Assembly: GCF_009617755.1 (NCBI RefSeq)
Contig: NZ_BGZH01000002.1
Span: forward strand, 248,001-312,000
Origin: Marinobacter salsuginis
Lineage (GTDB): Bacteria > Pseudomonadota > Gammaproteobacteria > Pseudomonadales > Oleiphilaceae
Reading direction: 5' to 3'
Length of the DNA: 64,000 nucleotides
This document shows positions 1 to 7,483 of this stretch, one piece after another. The position numbers and the translations under genes were made by a program. Within the stretch, counting starts at the first letter, position 1, and each line of letters begins with the position of its first letter. The notes under the pieces were generated by a model. It was not told where the DNA came from, ran no database searches, and saw only the letters and a program-made list of their open reading frames with translations.

Positions 1-522
1 GTTCAGATGGCCGACGAGTTGCTTACTGCCGACGGGCATCAGACAAAAATCGTGGAAGTCGATAAAGGCTGGGACGTGGACCAGGAGCTGGAAAACCACC
101 AGTGGGCAGACATCATCCTGCTGCAAACCCCGGTTAACTGGATGGGCGTGCCCTGGAGCTTCAAGAAATACATGGACGAAGTCTACACAGCCGGAATGGG
201 CGGCGCGTTGTGCAACGGCGATGGCCGCACCGAAGAAGCACCCAAGGCGAATTATGGCAATGGCGGCACGTTGCAGGGCAAAAAATACCTGCTCTCGCTC
301 ACCTTCAATGCCCCCGAAGAAGCCTTCAATAACCCGGATGAATATCTCTTCCGGGGCGGTAGCGTGGACGACCTGCTATTCCCCATGCACATGAACTTCC
401 GCTTCTTCGGCATGGAAGCGTTGAACACCTTCGCCTGCTACGACGTGATGAAAAATCCGCAGGTGGAGCAAGATTTTCAGCGTTTTCGGGCCCACCTCGC
501 TGCCCAAATTCCAACCGCCTAA
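1..522 (+). CDS. mdaB: MdaB-type NAD(P)H:quinone oxidoreductase, 5' partial
   Basis: Flavodoxin-fold quinone reductase expected to make a two-electron reduction of quinones in the cytoplasm using FAD and NAD(P)H. The reading frame is open from base 1, so about 20 N-terminal residues lie outside the window; the first internal Met (base 7) is not the start. Family hallmarks visible are [18 protein letters not shown], the KKYMDEV helix, a SDGRT-like loop (NGDGRT), and [13 protein letters not shown], all in the order known for E. coli MdaB. The C-terminus is complete. It is followed after 11 bases by a secreted cupin with its own strong ribosome site, so the two are probably co-transcribed. Confidence 0.85.
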   Translation, partial: VQMADELLTADGHQTKIVEVDKGWDVDQELENHQWADIILLQTPVNWMGVPWSFKKYMDEVYTAGMGGALCNGDGRTEEAPKANYGNGGTLQGKKYLLSLTFNAPEEAFNNPDEYLFRGGSVDDLLFPMHMNFRFFGMEALNTFACYDVMKNPQVEQDFQRFRAHLAAQIPTA

Positions 523-533
523 AGGAGGCAGCC

Positions 534-914
534 ATGCCCAGCACCAATCTACGGAACCTGTTTTTCGGCGCCGCCTTTCTGGCGGCCACCGGGGGCGCCA
601 CCGCAGAAAGCCAGGCGGACCAAGCCGCGCACGTGGCCTCCCCCGAGTATTACAGCGTGCTCAAAGAGAACGAGCATGTTTTAGTGCTGAAGATGGTACT
701 GCAGCCTGGTGAATCAGACGCCATGCACCGCCATCACAATGAAACGGTCTACTTCCAGAAAGGCGGCCAACTCACCATCACCAAGCCGGGCGGAGAATCA
801 TTTCAGGCGAACGTGCCTGATGGACACGTGATGTGGCACGAGAGCTGGACCCATCAGGTCACTAACAGCGGCAAGAGCGAGGTGGTTGCAATCATTGTTG
901 AGGACAAACCATGA
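534..914 (+). CDS. secreted small cupin-domain protein
   Basis: A 126-residue protein with an N-terminal hydrophobic signal segment (about residues 8-24, ending near ATAES) followed by a single cupin barrel. Metal-binding positions are visible: the first motif HRHHNE (residues 65-70) and the second motif PDGH...H..TN (about residues 96-111). AAAGGAGG lies just before the ATG. The substrate cannot be told. The position behind an MdaB-like reductase suggests a small redox or stress operon, but this is inference. Export to the periplasm is inferred from the signal peptide only. Confidence 0.75.
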   Translation: MPSTNLRNLFFGAAFLAATGGATAESQADQAAHVASPEYYSVLKENEHVLVLKMVLQPGESDAMHRHHNETVYFQKGGQLTITKPGGESFQANVPDGHVMWHESWTHQVTNSGKSEVVAIIVEDKP

Positions 915-1035
915 GCAATCGGAGCCGCTTATGGCTCGATCGCTCGATGTGCTCCTCATGATCCATAGCCTTCACCGGGTTCATCCGGAGCAACGCTAGT
1001 GCGAATTCAACGTTTTTAGTCAGGAGGAAAGCACC

Positions 1036-1437
1036 ATGACTGAAACACATCAAGTACATTGCGACTGCGGCACCGTGGAAGTCACCATGACCGGTGAACC
1101 AAAAGTCCACGCTTTCTGCCACTGTGAAGATTGCCGAGACCTGCTTCAGGTCCCCTATCACTCAGTGCTGGCCTGGGAAGCAGAGCAGGTTTCGGTGACA
1201 AAGGGCGAGCCGAGTGTGAAAACATTCCAGCACCCTTCCAAACGCATGAAACGCGTGTTCTGTGCTGACTGTGGCGAGGTGCTTTACAACACCAACGCCA
1301 TGGGCTGGAAGCTGGTTTCACAGATCCTGGTGCTCAAGACCAACGGATACACACTTCCGGAGTCTTATCAGCCCAACGGGCATTTCTTCTATGACCGTAG
1401 AATCGTCGACATTGATGATGCGCTGCCCAAGCGATAG
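1036..1437 (+). CDS. GFA/CENP-V family zinc protein
   Basis: A 133-residue protein of the glutathione-dependent formaldehyde-activating (GFA) fold. Zinc-binding cysteines are seen as CDC (residues 9 and 11), CHCEDC (28, 30, 33) and CADC (76, 79), the family pattern. Many members are not formaldehyde enzymes, so the reaction is unassigned. AGGAGG precedes the ATG at good spacing. It stands alone, 121 bases after the cupin gene, and a second GFA protein lies about 400 bases downstream on the other strand. The two are only distantly similar, so recent duplication is not indicated. Confidence 0.8.
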   Translation: MTETHQVHCDCGTVEVTMTGEPKVHAFCHCEDCRDLLQVPYHSVLAWEAEQVSVTKGEPSVKTFQHPSKRMKRVFCADCGEVLYNTNAMGWKLVSQILVLKTNGYTLPESYQPNGHFFYDRRIVDIDDALPKR

Positions 1438-1541
1438 CGCCTGGTAGGTTAGAGGGACTAAGCGACGCTGAGCGGGGATTTGTGAGCGATGGCTGGCCAG
1501 TTATCTCGCGCAGCGTTCTGTTTGGGGGTTCGAACAACGGT

Positions 1542-1718
1542 CTACAGGCGTGACAATACCGCTGCGATAATCAGGCCAATACCCAAGCCTCCGATAATTG
1601 AGCCAACAAATGCCAAAGCTGAGGTCGGCAAAAAAACAAAACCAACGCCAAGCCCGAGCAATACGCCGCCACCTATAGCCCAGCTTGTTTTATCACTTGG
1701 TCTGTTTTTCTCGTCCAT
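1542..1718 (-). CDS. small two-helix membrane protein
   Basis: A 58-residue protein with a charged N-terminus (MDEKNRPSDK) and two hydrophobic, glycine-rich stretches, roughly residues 13-31 and 36-56. This suggests a two-pass inner-membrane peptide. I chose the ATG at 1718 rather than a GTG at 1733 because GAGGG sits about 7 bases before the ATG. No family was recognised. Its reality rests on the ribosome site and the coherent hydrophobic pattern. Confidence 0.55.
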   Translation of the reverse strand: MDEKNRPSDKTSWAIGGGVLLGLGVGFVFLPTSALAFVGSIIGGLGIGLIIAAVLSRL

Positions 1719-1846
1719 AATCCAGACCCTCACATTCGACGAATCTCAAAGTCGATCGCACTAAATCTCCCGCCTGGCCCCAGAAATTATAGTCCTTATT
1801 CTCACCGCAAGTGTCCGTGGCCGAAGAACTCAGAGCCCCAGACAGC

Positions 1847-2248
1847 TCAATGTGGCAGTCCCTCGAACTCTGGCACTCCCGCTGACGCCTCTTCCCAGGC
1901 GGCTTTACTGGATAAAAAGATATGCGCCGTTGGCGACAAAGAGATCTCCGTGTCCAGGCCCCCTGCTGGAACAACGAGCAAACCGGCTATCTGAGTGTCG
2001 GGCAATGCTGAACCACACAGCTTACAAAAGCTCTTGTTATGACGAGTGCCAGGAAGCGTAAAGGAGGTTACAGCATCGGCACCGGCCAACCAGGTTAATT
2101 CAGCGGACTGTGAAAACAGGTTTGCCGCGTGAGCCGATCCAGTATCTTTTTGACAGTGCCGGCAGTGACAGAGGTAGAAGCTCTCGAAGTCGCCCTCTAT
2201 CTCATATTTCACGGTGCCACACAGGCAAGAGCCAGAATGCGTCGTCAT
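1847..2248 (-). CDS. GFA/CENP-V family zinc protein (second copy of the fold)
   Basis: A 133-residue GFA-fold protein. Cysteines CLC (residues 8 and 10), CHCRHC (27, 29, 32) and CKLC (75, 78) give the usual two zinc sites. The reaction is unassigned. It is convergent with the first GFA gene, with the small membrane protein gene lying downstream on the same strand. Only the metal-binding frame is shared with the copy at 1036, so they appear to be separate subfamilies. Confidence 0.8.
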   Translation of the reverse strand: MTTHSGSCLCGTVKYEIEGDFESFYLCHCRHCQKDTGSAHAANLFSQSAELTWLAGADAVTSFTLPGTRHNKSFCKLCGSALPDTQIAGLLVVPAGGLDTEISLSPTAHIFLSSKAAWEEASAGVPEFEGLPH

Positions 2249-2326
2249 CTTAATCCCTTACTGAGCAGTTAGATGGCAACATCACTGCGCACACGAGTGG
2301 CGCGACGTGCCAAATTCCAGGCCGGT

Positions 2327-3196
2327 TTAAAGCCATTTCCTGGTTTCCGCAATTATAGTCCGCATTCTCGCCGCAAGTGCCCGGTGCCGTGGAACACACA
2401 GATACAGCGTTTCACTCACCGGGTTAGCAAGACGATGAGCTCTGATGTGCTCACGCTTCTCAAAGGCTTCAACGGCGTGGGCAGGCAGAACGGTAAATCC
2501 CAACCCCATACTTGCCGGTTCCAGAATCAAACCAATCTGGTTTGAGAAGCCTTTCTTCGGAAACAGGTTGCTGTGCTGAAACTCGGGGTAATTGGCACCA
2601 AGAAGCAGACTGGCGTGATGACTGCCATCGGGATGGTCGATAAAGCCGAGGTTCATCAGCGTGTCCCAATCCGGTTCCTTCACGGTGGCCGGTGTTACCA
2701 ACAGCAGCGATTCCTGGGCGACGGGCGTGCAACTTACGTCGGCCAGCGTCGATCTCGACGTCATGAATCCGAGGTCAACAGCAGACCCGGCAATGGCAGT
2801 TTCCACATCGGGGTTCGGCGCAAACCGGTAATCGATAACCAGCTTCGGGTGTTTGCTCTGAAGAGCCAACAGGTGTGGATAGAGCTTCAGCCCGACACTG
2901 CCCGGCGACATGATTCGCACACTGCCTTCAAAAGGCGGGTCCTCTCCCACTGTCTGCTCAAGATTCGACAACGCGAAAAGGATGCTCTGCGCCTCGGTGT
3001 ACAGCCTCTCTCCTGCACCGGATAGAGAAAACTGCTTGCCCTGCCTCACCAGCAATTCGGCACCCAGTTGCTCCTCGAGTTTACGCACATGCTGACTCAC
3101 GCCCGACTGTGTCATGTGAAGGCGTTCAGCCGTACGGGTGAAATGACCAACTTCCACCAGTGTGCAAAAGGTGCGCAACCAGGTCGTATTTATCAT
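2327..3196 (-). CDS. LysR-family transcriptional regulator
   Basis: A 289-residue protein with an N-terminal winged helix-turn-helix (helix region FTRTAERLHMTQSGVSQHVR, about residues 18-37) and a C-terminal effector-binding domain of the periplasmic-binding-protein fold. Length and layout are normal for the family. It is divergent from the VOC-fold gene at 3291 with 94 bases between the start codons. LysR proteins usually control their divergent neighbour and themselves, so regulation of that gene is the simplest inference. The inducer is unknown. Confidence 0.88.
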   Translation of the reverse strand: MINTTWLRTFCTLVEVGHFTRTAERLHMTQSGVSQHVRKLEEQLGAELLVRQGKQFSLSGAGERLYTEAQSILFALSNLEQTVGEDPPFEGSVRIMSPGSVGLKLYPHLLALQSKHPKLVIDYRFAPNPDVETAIAGSAVDLGFMTSRSTLADVSCTPVAQESLLLVTPATVKEPDWDTLMNLGFIDHPDGSHHASLLLGANYPEFQHSNLFPKKGFSNQIGLILEPASMGLGFTVLPAHAVEAFEKREHIRAHRLANPVSETLYLCVPRHRALAARMRTIIAETRKWL

Positions 3197-3290
3197 TACA
3201 CTACATAATCTTTACGAGAATAAATGATAATTTTAAATGATCAATCAGCAAATGTAACCTGCTCTCAGTCTCAACAGAGGAGGACAGGAC
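3197..3290. promoter_or_regulatory. divergent LysR/VOC promoter region
   Basis: This 94-base, strongly AT-rich gap separates the divergent LysR and VOC genes. It contains ATAAATGATAATTTTAAATG, with the ATGAT/ATTTAAATGAT words typical of a LysR box region but not exact enough to define the operator. AGAGGAGGACA supplies the ribosome site of the VOC gene. Confidence 0.45.
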
Positions 3291-3794
3291 ATGAACAACG
3301 CTTACCCAAGAAATTTCTCACACATCGGCATATCCGTGCCCGACCTTGAGCAAGCCGTAAAGTTTTACACAGAGGTGATGGGTTGGTACCTGATTATGGA
3401 ACCAACCGAGATCGAAGAGGACGACAGCGCCATCGGAGAGATGTGCACTGATGTATTCGGCGCAGGCTGGGGCAGCTTCCGTATCGCTCACCTGTCAACA
3501 GGCGATCGAATCGGCGTGGAGCTTTTTCAGTTCAAGAACCAGACCAACCCGGAAGACAATTTCGAGTACTGGAAAACCGGGGTGTTTCACTTCTGTGTGC
3601 AAGACCCGAACGTAGAGGAACTGGCTGAGAGGATTGTGGCTGCGGGCGGTAAAAAGCGCATGGAGAAACCCCGCTACTATTACCCTGGCGAAAAGCCCTA
3701 CCGCATGATTTACATGGAAGACCCCTTTGGCAACATCCTGGAAATCTACAGCCACAGCTATGAGTTGATTTACAGTGCGGGGGCCTACCAATAA
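3291..3794 (+). CDS. VOC (glyoxalase/extradiol dioxygenase fold) protein
   Basis: A 167-residue single vicinal-oxygen-chelate domain pair. Likely metal ligands are His11 (in NFSHIGISV), Glu77 (GVELFQF), His100 (VFHFCV) and Glu151 (ILEIYSH), which fits a glyoxalase-like His/Glu/His/Glu site. The family covers lyases, isomerases and dioxygenases; the substrate is not readable from sequence. An AGGAGG site precedes the ATG. It is probably controlled by the divergent LysR gene and is followed by a strong terminator. Confidence 0.8.
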   Translation: MNNAYPRNFSHIGISVPDLEQAVKFYTEVMGWYLIMEPTEIEEDDSAIGEMCTDVFGAGWGSFRIAHLSTGDRIGVELFQFKNQTNPEDNFEYWKTGVFHFCVQDPNVEELAERIVAAGGKKRMEKPRYYYPGEKPYRMIYMEDPFGNILEIYSHSYELIYSAGAYQ

Positions 3795-3811
3795 GCACCC
3801 AGGTGTTTTAG

Positions 3812-3840
3812 GGAGACTTTCCGCAGCGGAAAGTCTCCTT
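3812..3840 (+). terminator. Rho-independent terminator after the VOC gene
   Basis: A perfect inverted repeat GGAGACTTTCCGC / GCGGAAAGTCTCC (3812-3824 and 3826-3838), with the loop formed from the central GCAGC, is followed by TT. It lies 18 bases after the VOC stop codon. The stem is nearly symmetrical and could also end transcripts coming from the minus-strand accessory genes. Confidence 0.7.
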
Positions 3841-3875
3841 GATTCAACACTAGCCAGCATGCGCGGCTACAGGGT

Positions 3876-4247
3876 CTACTGCTCTCCGACCCATTTCCCA
3901 TCAACATTAATGATCTTGCACGGGTATTCAGCTTCATGTCTTTTGTTGTTTCTTTGGCAATCTTTCAAAGAGTTCTCTATCGCGTACCTGACTGAGGTTC
4001 TGTTTGATTTCCAGGACCAGGCACCCACATCAGATTGCGCAAAAGCTTTGTGTTCGGTTGCATGAACATACCCTTCTCGGTAAGACTTTAAGGCTTGATT
4101 TGTCATGAGCGAGTTCTCTCCAACAGCCTTTTGGTCGAAAGAGGATTCGACGATTTCGCCTGTACTTGTTGCTGTAGAAATGGGTTGCTCATGGGTTGCA
4201 CATCCAACCAGCAAAGCACTGACTACAATGAAGATTCCTGATCTCAA
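3876..4247 (-). CDS. putative lipoprotein of unknown function
   Basis: A 123-residue protein starting with a lipoprotein signal peptide: hydrophobic residues 4-15 and lipobox LLVGC with Cys16. The mature part is polar with two cysteines (CQ..., PCKI) that could form a periplasmic disulfide. No family was recognised. It is the last gene on the minus strand of the low-GC accessory block. No clear attC site follows it, so whether it belongs to the cassette array is unsure. Confidence 0.6.
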   Translation of the reverse strand: MRSGIFIVVSALLVGCATHEQPISTATSTGEIVESSFDQKAVGENSLMTNQALKSYREGYVHATEHKAFAQSDVGAWSWKSNRTSVRYAIENSLKDCQRNNKRHEAEYPCKIINVDGKWVGEQ

Positions 4248-4337
4248 ATCTGACTCCTTGATTTATGGCATGGTTCACTATCACCGGTGACAAAACCGGC
4301 GCGAAGCAGAGGTTCTGGTCTCCGGTGCATAGTCTGT

Positions 4338-4805
4338 TTATTCACTCTCACGGATAGCACAAACATCCTCGATATCCACTGGGCGTGAGAGCGCGGTCTT
4401 ATAATGGACCAAGTCCTCTTTCAACATAAGGGGAAGTTCAATGCCAAGCAAAGACACCGTCGCATATCGAGAGAAATCTATGCTAAGCGGAACCCAGGTT
4501 TGCCTGTTTGCATCAAAAATTCGCGGACCATCAGAACTGCCCACCTCCACTTTGACACCTTCATACTTGAACTGGACGTAGGTCAGATCCCAGCCTTCCT
4601 CCCGACGGTGAGCGGCAGCTTTGGATACAAATTTCTGGCCAGCCTCAACCACTGACCAAAAGCATTCACCGGGCACGAAAAGATCGATGTCATTCAGATC
4701 GCGCTCAGAGCCATATCCCTTCGCTGCGAGCCCGCCACAGATCAGAAAGGGAATATTCCTATCCCTCAGTAACCCCACAATCCACTGGACAGCTAGATGA
4801 TGCAC
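4338..4805 (-). CDS. cassette-encoded nucleotidyltransferase-like protein
   Basis: A 155-residue protein with the nucleotidyltransferase signature GG (residues 24-25) followed by DLNDIDLF, giving the Asp39-x-Asp41 metal site. This is the fold of small aminoglycoside/lincosamide nucleotidyltransferases and of AbiEii/MNT-like toxins and antitoxins. Which one applies cannot be decided here. The start is GTG at 4805 with AAGGAG at good spacing. An attC site lies directly upstream (4827-4904), so it sits in a gene cassette. The site expected after its own stop is not clear and may be decayed. Confidence 0.65.
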   Translation of the reverse strand: MHHLAVQWIVGLLRDRNIPFLICGGLAAKGYGSERDLNDIDLFVPGECFWSVVEAGQKFVSKAAAHRREEGWDLTYVQFKYEGVKVEVGSSDGPRIFDANRQTWVPLSIDFSRYATVSLLGIELPLMLKEDLVHYKTALSRPVDIEDVCAIRESE

Positions 4806-4826
4806 GCCTTCTCCTTATAGCACCTA

Positions 4827-4904
4827 TGGTAACCGGAGCCGGGACGCAGCGGAGGGAACCCAAAGTGGCAGGCTTTTGGCGTGCGGTTGACCGCTTGGTT
4901 AACG
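4827..4904 (-). other. attC recombination site 1
   Basis: A 78-base imperfect palindrome bounded by TGGTAAC (4827-4833) and GTTAACG (4898-4904), with internal pairs CGCAGCGGAGGGAACC and GGCTTTTGGCGTGCGGTTGACC. It contains the stop codon of the frameshifted membrane protein gene. It is closely related to attC site 4 in both arms. Confidence 0.75.
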
Positions 4905-5280
4905 GCTATTGGCACCGGCCCACACATACTTATTAAATATTGCCGGTGCTAAGACTGTTACGACCACAGCCGCAATCAACCCAAATGTACCGGACCAATC
5001 CTCGGCGAAATCCAGAAAGTGGCAGAGCCACGCACCAGGGTTGCCATAACAATACTGCGGCGCAGACTTTGTCGCTGGGACGGCAAAAGGGAAATATCAG
5101 CAGTGCTCCGATCAGAGTTTGAATCCCGTAGCTCGTACAACCACTGAAAAACGCGAAGCGCTTTGGAGAGCAAAGCCCCTTCCATCTGGCAAAGAAATAA
5201 CCCCACAAGACGGGTAACCAGAACACAGCGGCTAACCCTATGCCTATCGCTAACGAAATGCCGAAGATCTTAATTTCCAC
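4899..5280 (-). pseudogene. cassette membrane protein interrupted by a +1 frameshift
   Basis: The N-terminal frame (start at 5280) encodes transmembrane helices around residues 5-30 and 45-63, up to GALLIFPF. Past the TTTCCCTTTT run near 5089-5099 the original frame gives implausible Cys/Trp/Arg-rich sequence. Dropping one T from the TTTT gives a coherent continuation (AVPATKSAPQYCYGNPGAW) ending in a further hydrophobic helix (GLIAAVVVTVLAPAIF), with a TAA at 4899-4901 inside the attC core, as in neighbouring cassettes. The full length is 382 bases, that is 127 codons plus one base. It is either a real slippage mutation or a homopolymer sequencing error. Function unknown. Confidence 0.7.
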
Positions 5281-5308
5281 TCTAAACTTCCATATCTGAG
5301 ACTAAAGC

Positions 5309-5379
5309 CGATAACGCCTGGCTTTCCGGCGTGCCGGAGCGCCAGCGCAGGCGCGTCCGACAACAGCCATTGGTTAAGC
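5309..5379 (-). other. attC recombination site 2
   Basis: A 71-base site bounded by CGATAAC (5309-5315) and GTTAAGC (5373-5379). Inner palindrome arms include CGCCTGGC/GCCAGCGCAGGCG. The TAA stop of higA lies in the right core. The internal sequence is unlike the other attC sites of this array. Confidence 0.7.
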
Positions 5380-5667
5380 TGCCTCGAAGTCCAGGGGATG
5401 GATTCCATCCAGGTTGACCGTTTTGCGGGCCACCCACAGATCGTACATATCCTGCATCGCCAACCAGCTTTCAGGTGTACGCCCGAGAACCTTGGATAGC
5501 CGCAGAGACATTTCCGGACTTATGCCGCTATCTCCTTTGAGCAGACGAGACAACGTGGAAGGTGAGACCCCCAGGCTAGACGCAAGCTGACGGGAACTGA
5601 TGCCAAAAGGCTCCAGGTACACCTCCCGAATGAATTCACCAGGATGCGGCGGATTATGCATAGTCAT
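5374..5667 (-). CDS. higA: HigA-type antitoxin (XRE helix-turn-helix)
   Basis: A 97-residue antitoxin opening with the family hallmark [15 protein letters not shown], then an XRE helix-turn-helix ([20 protein letters not shown]). It should neutralise the HigB RNase by direct binding and repress the operon. Its ATG overlaps the higB stop codon by one base, so the pair is translationally coupled in the toxin-first order usual for higBA. Its stop codon is inside attC site 2, which makes the pair a two-gene cassette. Toxin-antitoxin cassettes are thought to stabilise integron arrays. Confidence 0.92.
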   Translation of the reverse strand: MTMHNPPHPGEFIREVYLEPFGISSRQLASSLGVSPSTLSRLLKGDSGISPEMSLRLSKVLGRTPESWLAMQDMYDLWVARKTVNLDGIHPLDFEAA

Positions 5668-5945
5668 TAGTGATAATCCTCATAATCAAGAATGTAGGCG
5701 TTGCCGTCCTGAAACTCGAACGTCATGCGCCAATTTCCGTTAACACGAATCGACCACCGCCCTTTATCTCTACCCTTCAATGGATGAAGCCGGAAACCCG
5801 GTATATCCATATCTTCCACCAAAGTGGCCGTATCCAGAGCAGCCAGCTGCATTCGCAGCTTCTTGGCGTGGTCAGGCTGTATGCCAGACGTGTTGCCAGT
5901 TGAGTAGAACCGTTTCAGTCCTTTGTGACGGAATGATTTAATCAT
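5667..5945 (-). CDS. higB: HigB-type mRNA-cleaving toxin (RelE superfamily)
   Basis: A 92-residue toxin of the HigB/RelE fold: [14 protein letters not shown] at the N-terminus, then [20 protein letters not shown] and NWRMTFEF...DYEDYH. Members cut mRNA on the ribosome. Length and all conserved blocks are intact, so it looks functional. It precedes higA with a one-base overlap. An inverted repeat just upstream (5961-5979) is a likely HigA operator. Confidence 0.92.
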   Translation of the reverse strand: MIKSFRHKGLKRFYSTGNTSGIQPDHAKKLRMQLAALDTATLVEDMDIPGFRLHPLKGRDKGRWSIRVNGNWRMTFEFQDGNAYILDYEDYH

Positions 5946-5960
5946 GAGGAAAAGATAGCA

Positions 5961-5979
5961 TGTTGCGCATCACGCAACA
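5961..5979 (-). promoter_or_regulatory. candidate HigA operator upstream of higB
   Basis: A perfect 7-5-7 inverted repeat, TGTTGCG (5961-5967) and CGCAACA (5973-5979), lies 16-34 bases before the higB ATG. On the minus strand it overlaps a plausible -10 (TGCTATCTTT). XRE-type antitoxins commonly bind such repeats; binding here is inferred. Confidence 0.55.
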
Positions 5980-5984
5980 ATAAA

Positions 5985-6068
5985 GCTTAACGCCCGCAGC
6001 ACGCGAGGCTTTGGAATGGAGGCTAAGCCGCAATGGAAAAGACGTCGCCGTACCTGCGATTGTTAAGT
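5985..6068 (-). other. attC recombination site 3
   Basis: An 84-base site bounded by GCTTAAC (5985-5991) and GTTAAGT (6062-6068), which are near-perfect inverse copies. The interior (CGCAGCACGCGAGGC ... GACGTCGCCGTACCTGCG) is related to attC site 7. It contains the stop codon of the 105-residue cassette gene. Confidence 0.8.
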
Positions 6069-6380
6069 TCTTTTGACTGCACCCTCTAACTCCGCAGCAT
6101 GCTTTTGGATAACATCGAATACCTGAGCGCTCACGTCCTTTTTATCTTGAAAACGCTTAACCTCAGATTTGACTGTCTCGTAATCAAAACTGAAGGTCGA
6201 GCTACTAACCCCATGGACTTTTAGGGTTATGTGAAAATGGTTGTCGTCCCAGGAAACGTCGACTTCTGGAAAATTCGTAAAAGTAAAATTGTTGACCCTG
6301 AGATCGTGAAGCAATGCAGACGCAACAAACCCGCCTACTTCACAGCTACTGAACCCTGAACTCGTAAAATATGTTCCCAT
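6063..6380 (-). CDS. cassette-encoded protein of unknown function
   Basis: A 105-residue, probably cytoplasmic protein with no signal peptide or membrane helix. The N-terminal half is rich in aromatic and beta-forming residues (NNFTFTNFPEVDVSWDDNHFHITLKV), the C-terminal half is a charged helix (KSEVKRFQDKKDVSAQVFDVIQ). No family recognised. GAGG precedes the ATG and the stop lies in attC site 3, which supports a real cassette gene. Confidence 0.65.
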   Translation of the reverse strand: MGTYFTSSGFSSCEVGGFVASALLHDLRVNNFTFTNFPEVDVSWDDNHFHITLKVHGVSSSTFSFDYETVKSEVKRFQDKKDVSAQVFDVIQKHAAELEGAVKRT

Positions 6381-6422
6381 GTTGCCTCTCCTTATCGGGT
6401 AAATGGTAGAACTTCACGCTGA

Positions 6423-6500
6423 TGGTAACCGGCGCCGTAGCGCAGCGGAGGGAACCAAAAGCGGTACGCTTTTGGCGTCCGGTTGACCGATTGGTTAGAG
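6423..6500 (-). other. attC recombination site 4
   Basis: A 78-base site bounded by TGGTAAC (6423-6429) and GTTAGAG (6494-6500). The interior, with CGCAGCGGAGGGAACC and GCTTTTGGCGTCCGGTTGACC, is nearly the same as in attC site 1, so the two belong to one attC subfamily. Confidence 0.75.
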
Positions 6501-6788
6501 CCTGATGATCTCAACGTCATTGCTGCCACCGCCCTCGACAACACACATGCGAGCCATGCTTTGAACATCTTCCAGTGACTCGTCCGAGTGGCTGGTCGTG
6601 GTGATATGATGCTCTTCAATACGATCAGGATCCGTCGCAAACAGGTCCATTGCCGACTCCCACTGCTCACAATGGGCTCCCCATGCGCAAAACAATTCTA
6701 TGCGCCGGTTGAATAGTTCTTCCAACAGTGGCTCATACTGATCAGAGTATCGTCTGTTGGTCGCTAGAATAACCTTTCTGGGCTTCAT
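6495..6788 (-). CDS. cassette-encoded small protein of unknown function
   Basis: A 97-residue cytoplasmic protein beginning MKPRKVILATNRRYSDQYEP and carrying a hydrophobic strand then helix (RRIELFCAWGAHCEQWESAMD) and a TTSHSDESLEDV segment. The alternation suggests a small Rossmann-like alpha/beta fold. I know of no function. The stop codon is inside attC site 4; the ribosome site is weak. Confidence 0.65.
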   Translation of the reverse strand: MKPRKVILATNRRYSDQYEPLLEELFNRRIELFCAWGAHCEQWESAMDLFATDPDRIEEHHITTTSHSDESLEDVQSMARMCVVEGGGSNDVEIIRL

Positions 6789-6798
6789 GGTTTATCAG

Positions 6799-6900
6799 CT
6801 CTAACGCCAATATTCAGCGGCCTTTGCGTAGCGGAGCGGAGAAAAGGCCGTCCGGTGGAGGCCCGCCAGAGCCGTAACGAACTAGAATGAATGGTTAGGA
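6799..6900 (-). other. attC recombination site 5
   Basis: A 102-base site bounded by CTCTAAC (6799-6805) and GTTAGGA (6894-6900). The long palindromic interior has CAATATTCAGCGG, GAAAAGGCCGTCCGGTGGAGG and AACTAGAATGAATGG. It is nearly identical to attC site 6. Confidence 0.85.
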
Positions 6901-6913
6901 ATCTTGGAAAATC

Positions 6914-7093
6914 TCAGCTATTGGCCCCAATGCCTTCGCTTGCGGCACAAGCAGGACAGTAATAACGGGATCCATTCCAAATTGTCCAAATTTGTGAATT
7001 CGGTGCCTGGCTTGCTTCCCTTGAGCAATCACAACAGCTGGCGGTTGGTACTAGCGCTGCGAGCTTTTCAGCAGATATGTGGCGCGCACTCAT
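6914..7093 (-). CDS. 59-residue zinc-ribbon-like cassette protein
   Basis: Translating the minus strand from the ATG at 7093 gives an uninterrupted 59-residue protein, MSARHISAEKLAALVPTASC at the start and ending GIGANS. It has paired cysteines CCDC (residues 20-23) and CPAC (46-49), the spacing of a zinc ribbon. The ATG overlaps the stop of the upstream gene as ATGA, so translation is probably coupled. attC site 5 follows the stop after 13 bases. It is too short for most gene callers. Function unknown; a nucleic-acid-binding or protein-interaction role is only a guess from the ribbon. Confidence 0.65.
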   Translation of the reverse strand: MSARHISAEKLAALVPTASCCDCSREASQAPNSQIWTIWNGSRYYCPACAASEGIGANS

Positions 7094-7359
7094 TTTTGAC
7101 CTCCCTGATACTCAGATAAGAGCTTTTTACCTTTCTCTGTAATCACATAACCATTTCCAGTTGTTGTTACAGCTTTGTTTTTGTCTTTGCGTGTCACAAG
7201 TCTATTGTCTGTTAAAAAATAGCGGGTCTTCGATGCAATGTCCCGATCACCGATCTTGGCGAGATTAGTGGAATCAATAGCCATGACCGCTCCTGCATCT
7301 AGAAGCCCCAGCACTTCAGCTTGCACTTTGGTTAATTTTTGGCTTTTCTTGTCGACCAT
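7090..7359 (-). CDS. cassette-encoded winged-helix-like protein
   Basis: An 89-residue basic protein. The pattern KLTKVQAEVLGLLDAG ... SKTRYFLTDNRLVTRK ... GNGYVITEKGKKLL resembles a winged helix-turn-helix of the MarR/PadR type, with a recognition-helix-like stretch and a wing ending in the typical ITEKG. A small DNA-binding protein is therefore likely but not proven. It is the first gene of a two-gene cassette, coupled to the 59-residue zinc-ribbon gene by an ATGA overlap. Confidence 0.6.
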   Translation of the reverse strand: MVDKKSQKLTKVQAEVLGLLDAGAVMAIDSTNLAKIGDRDIASKTRYFLTDNRLVTRKDKNKAVTTTGNGYVITEKGKKLLSEYQGGQK

Positions 7360-7376
7360 ATAGATTCCATCAGGCT

Positions 7377-7481
7377 TCCTAACGCCAATATTCAGCGGCG
7401 GCCTTTGCGCAGCGAAGCGGAGAAAAGGCCGTCCGGTGGAGGCCCTTCAGGGCCGGAACAAACTGGAATGACTGGTTATAT
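7377..7481 (-). other. attC recombination site 6
   Basis: A 105-base site bounded by TCCTAAC (7377-7383) and GTTATAT (7475-7481). The interior pairs GCGGCGGCCTTTGCGC with the CGGTGGAGG and GGGCCGGAAC segments. It matches attC site 5 at most positions, showing a shared cassette lineage. Confidence 0.85.
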
Positions 7482-7483
7482 TT

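Noticed and set aside
4260..4342. A ninth attC site after the nucleotidyltransferase gene.
   Set aside because: ACCGGCGCGAAGCAGAG and TCTCCGGT resemble attC arms, but neither terminal core is intact, so it is at most a decayed site.
6904..7119. A plus-strand frame of 71 codons in the cassette array.
   Set aside because: It opposes the direction of all cassettes and covers the better supported 59-residue zinc-ribbon gene.
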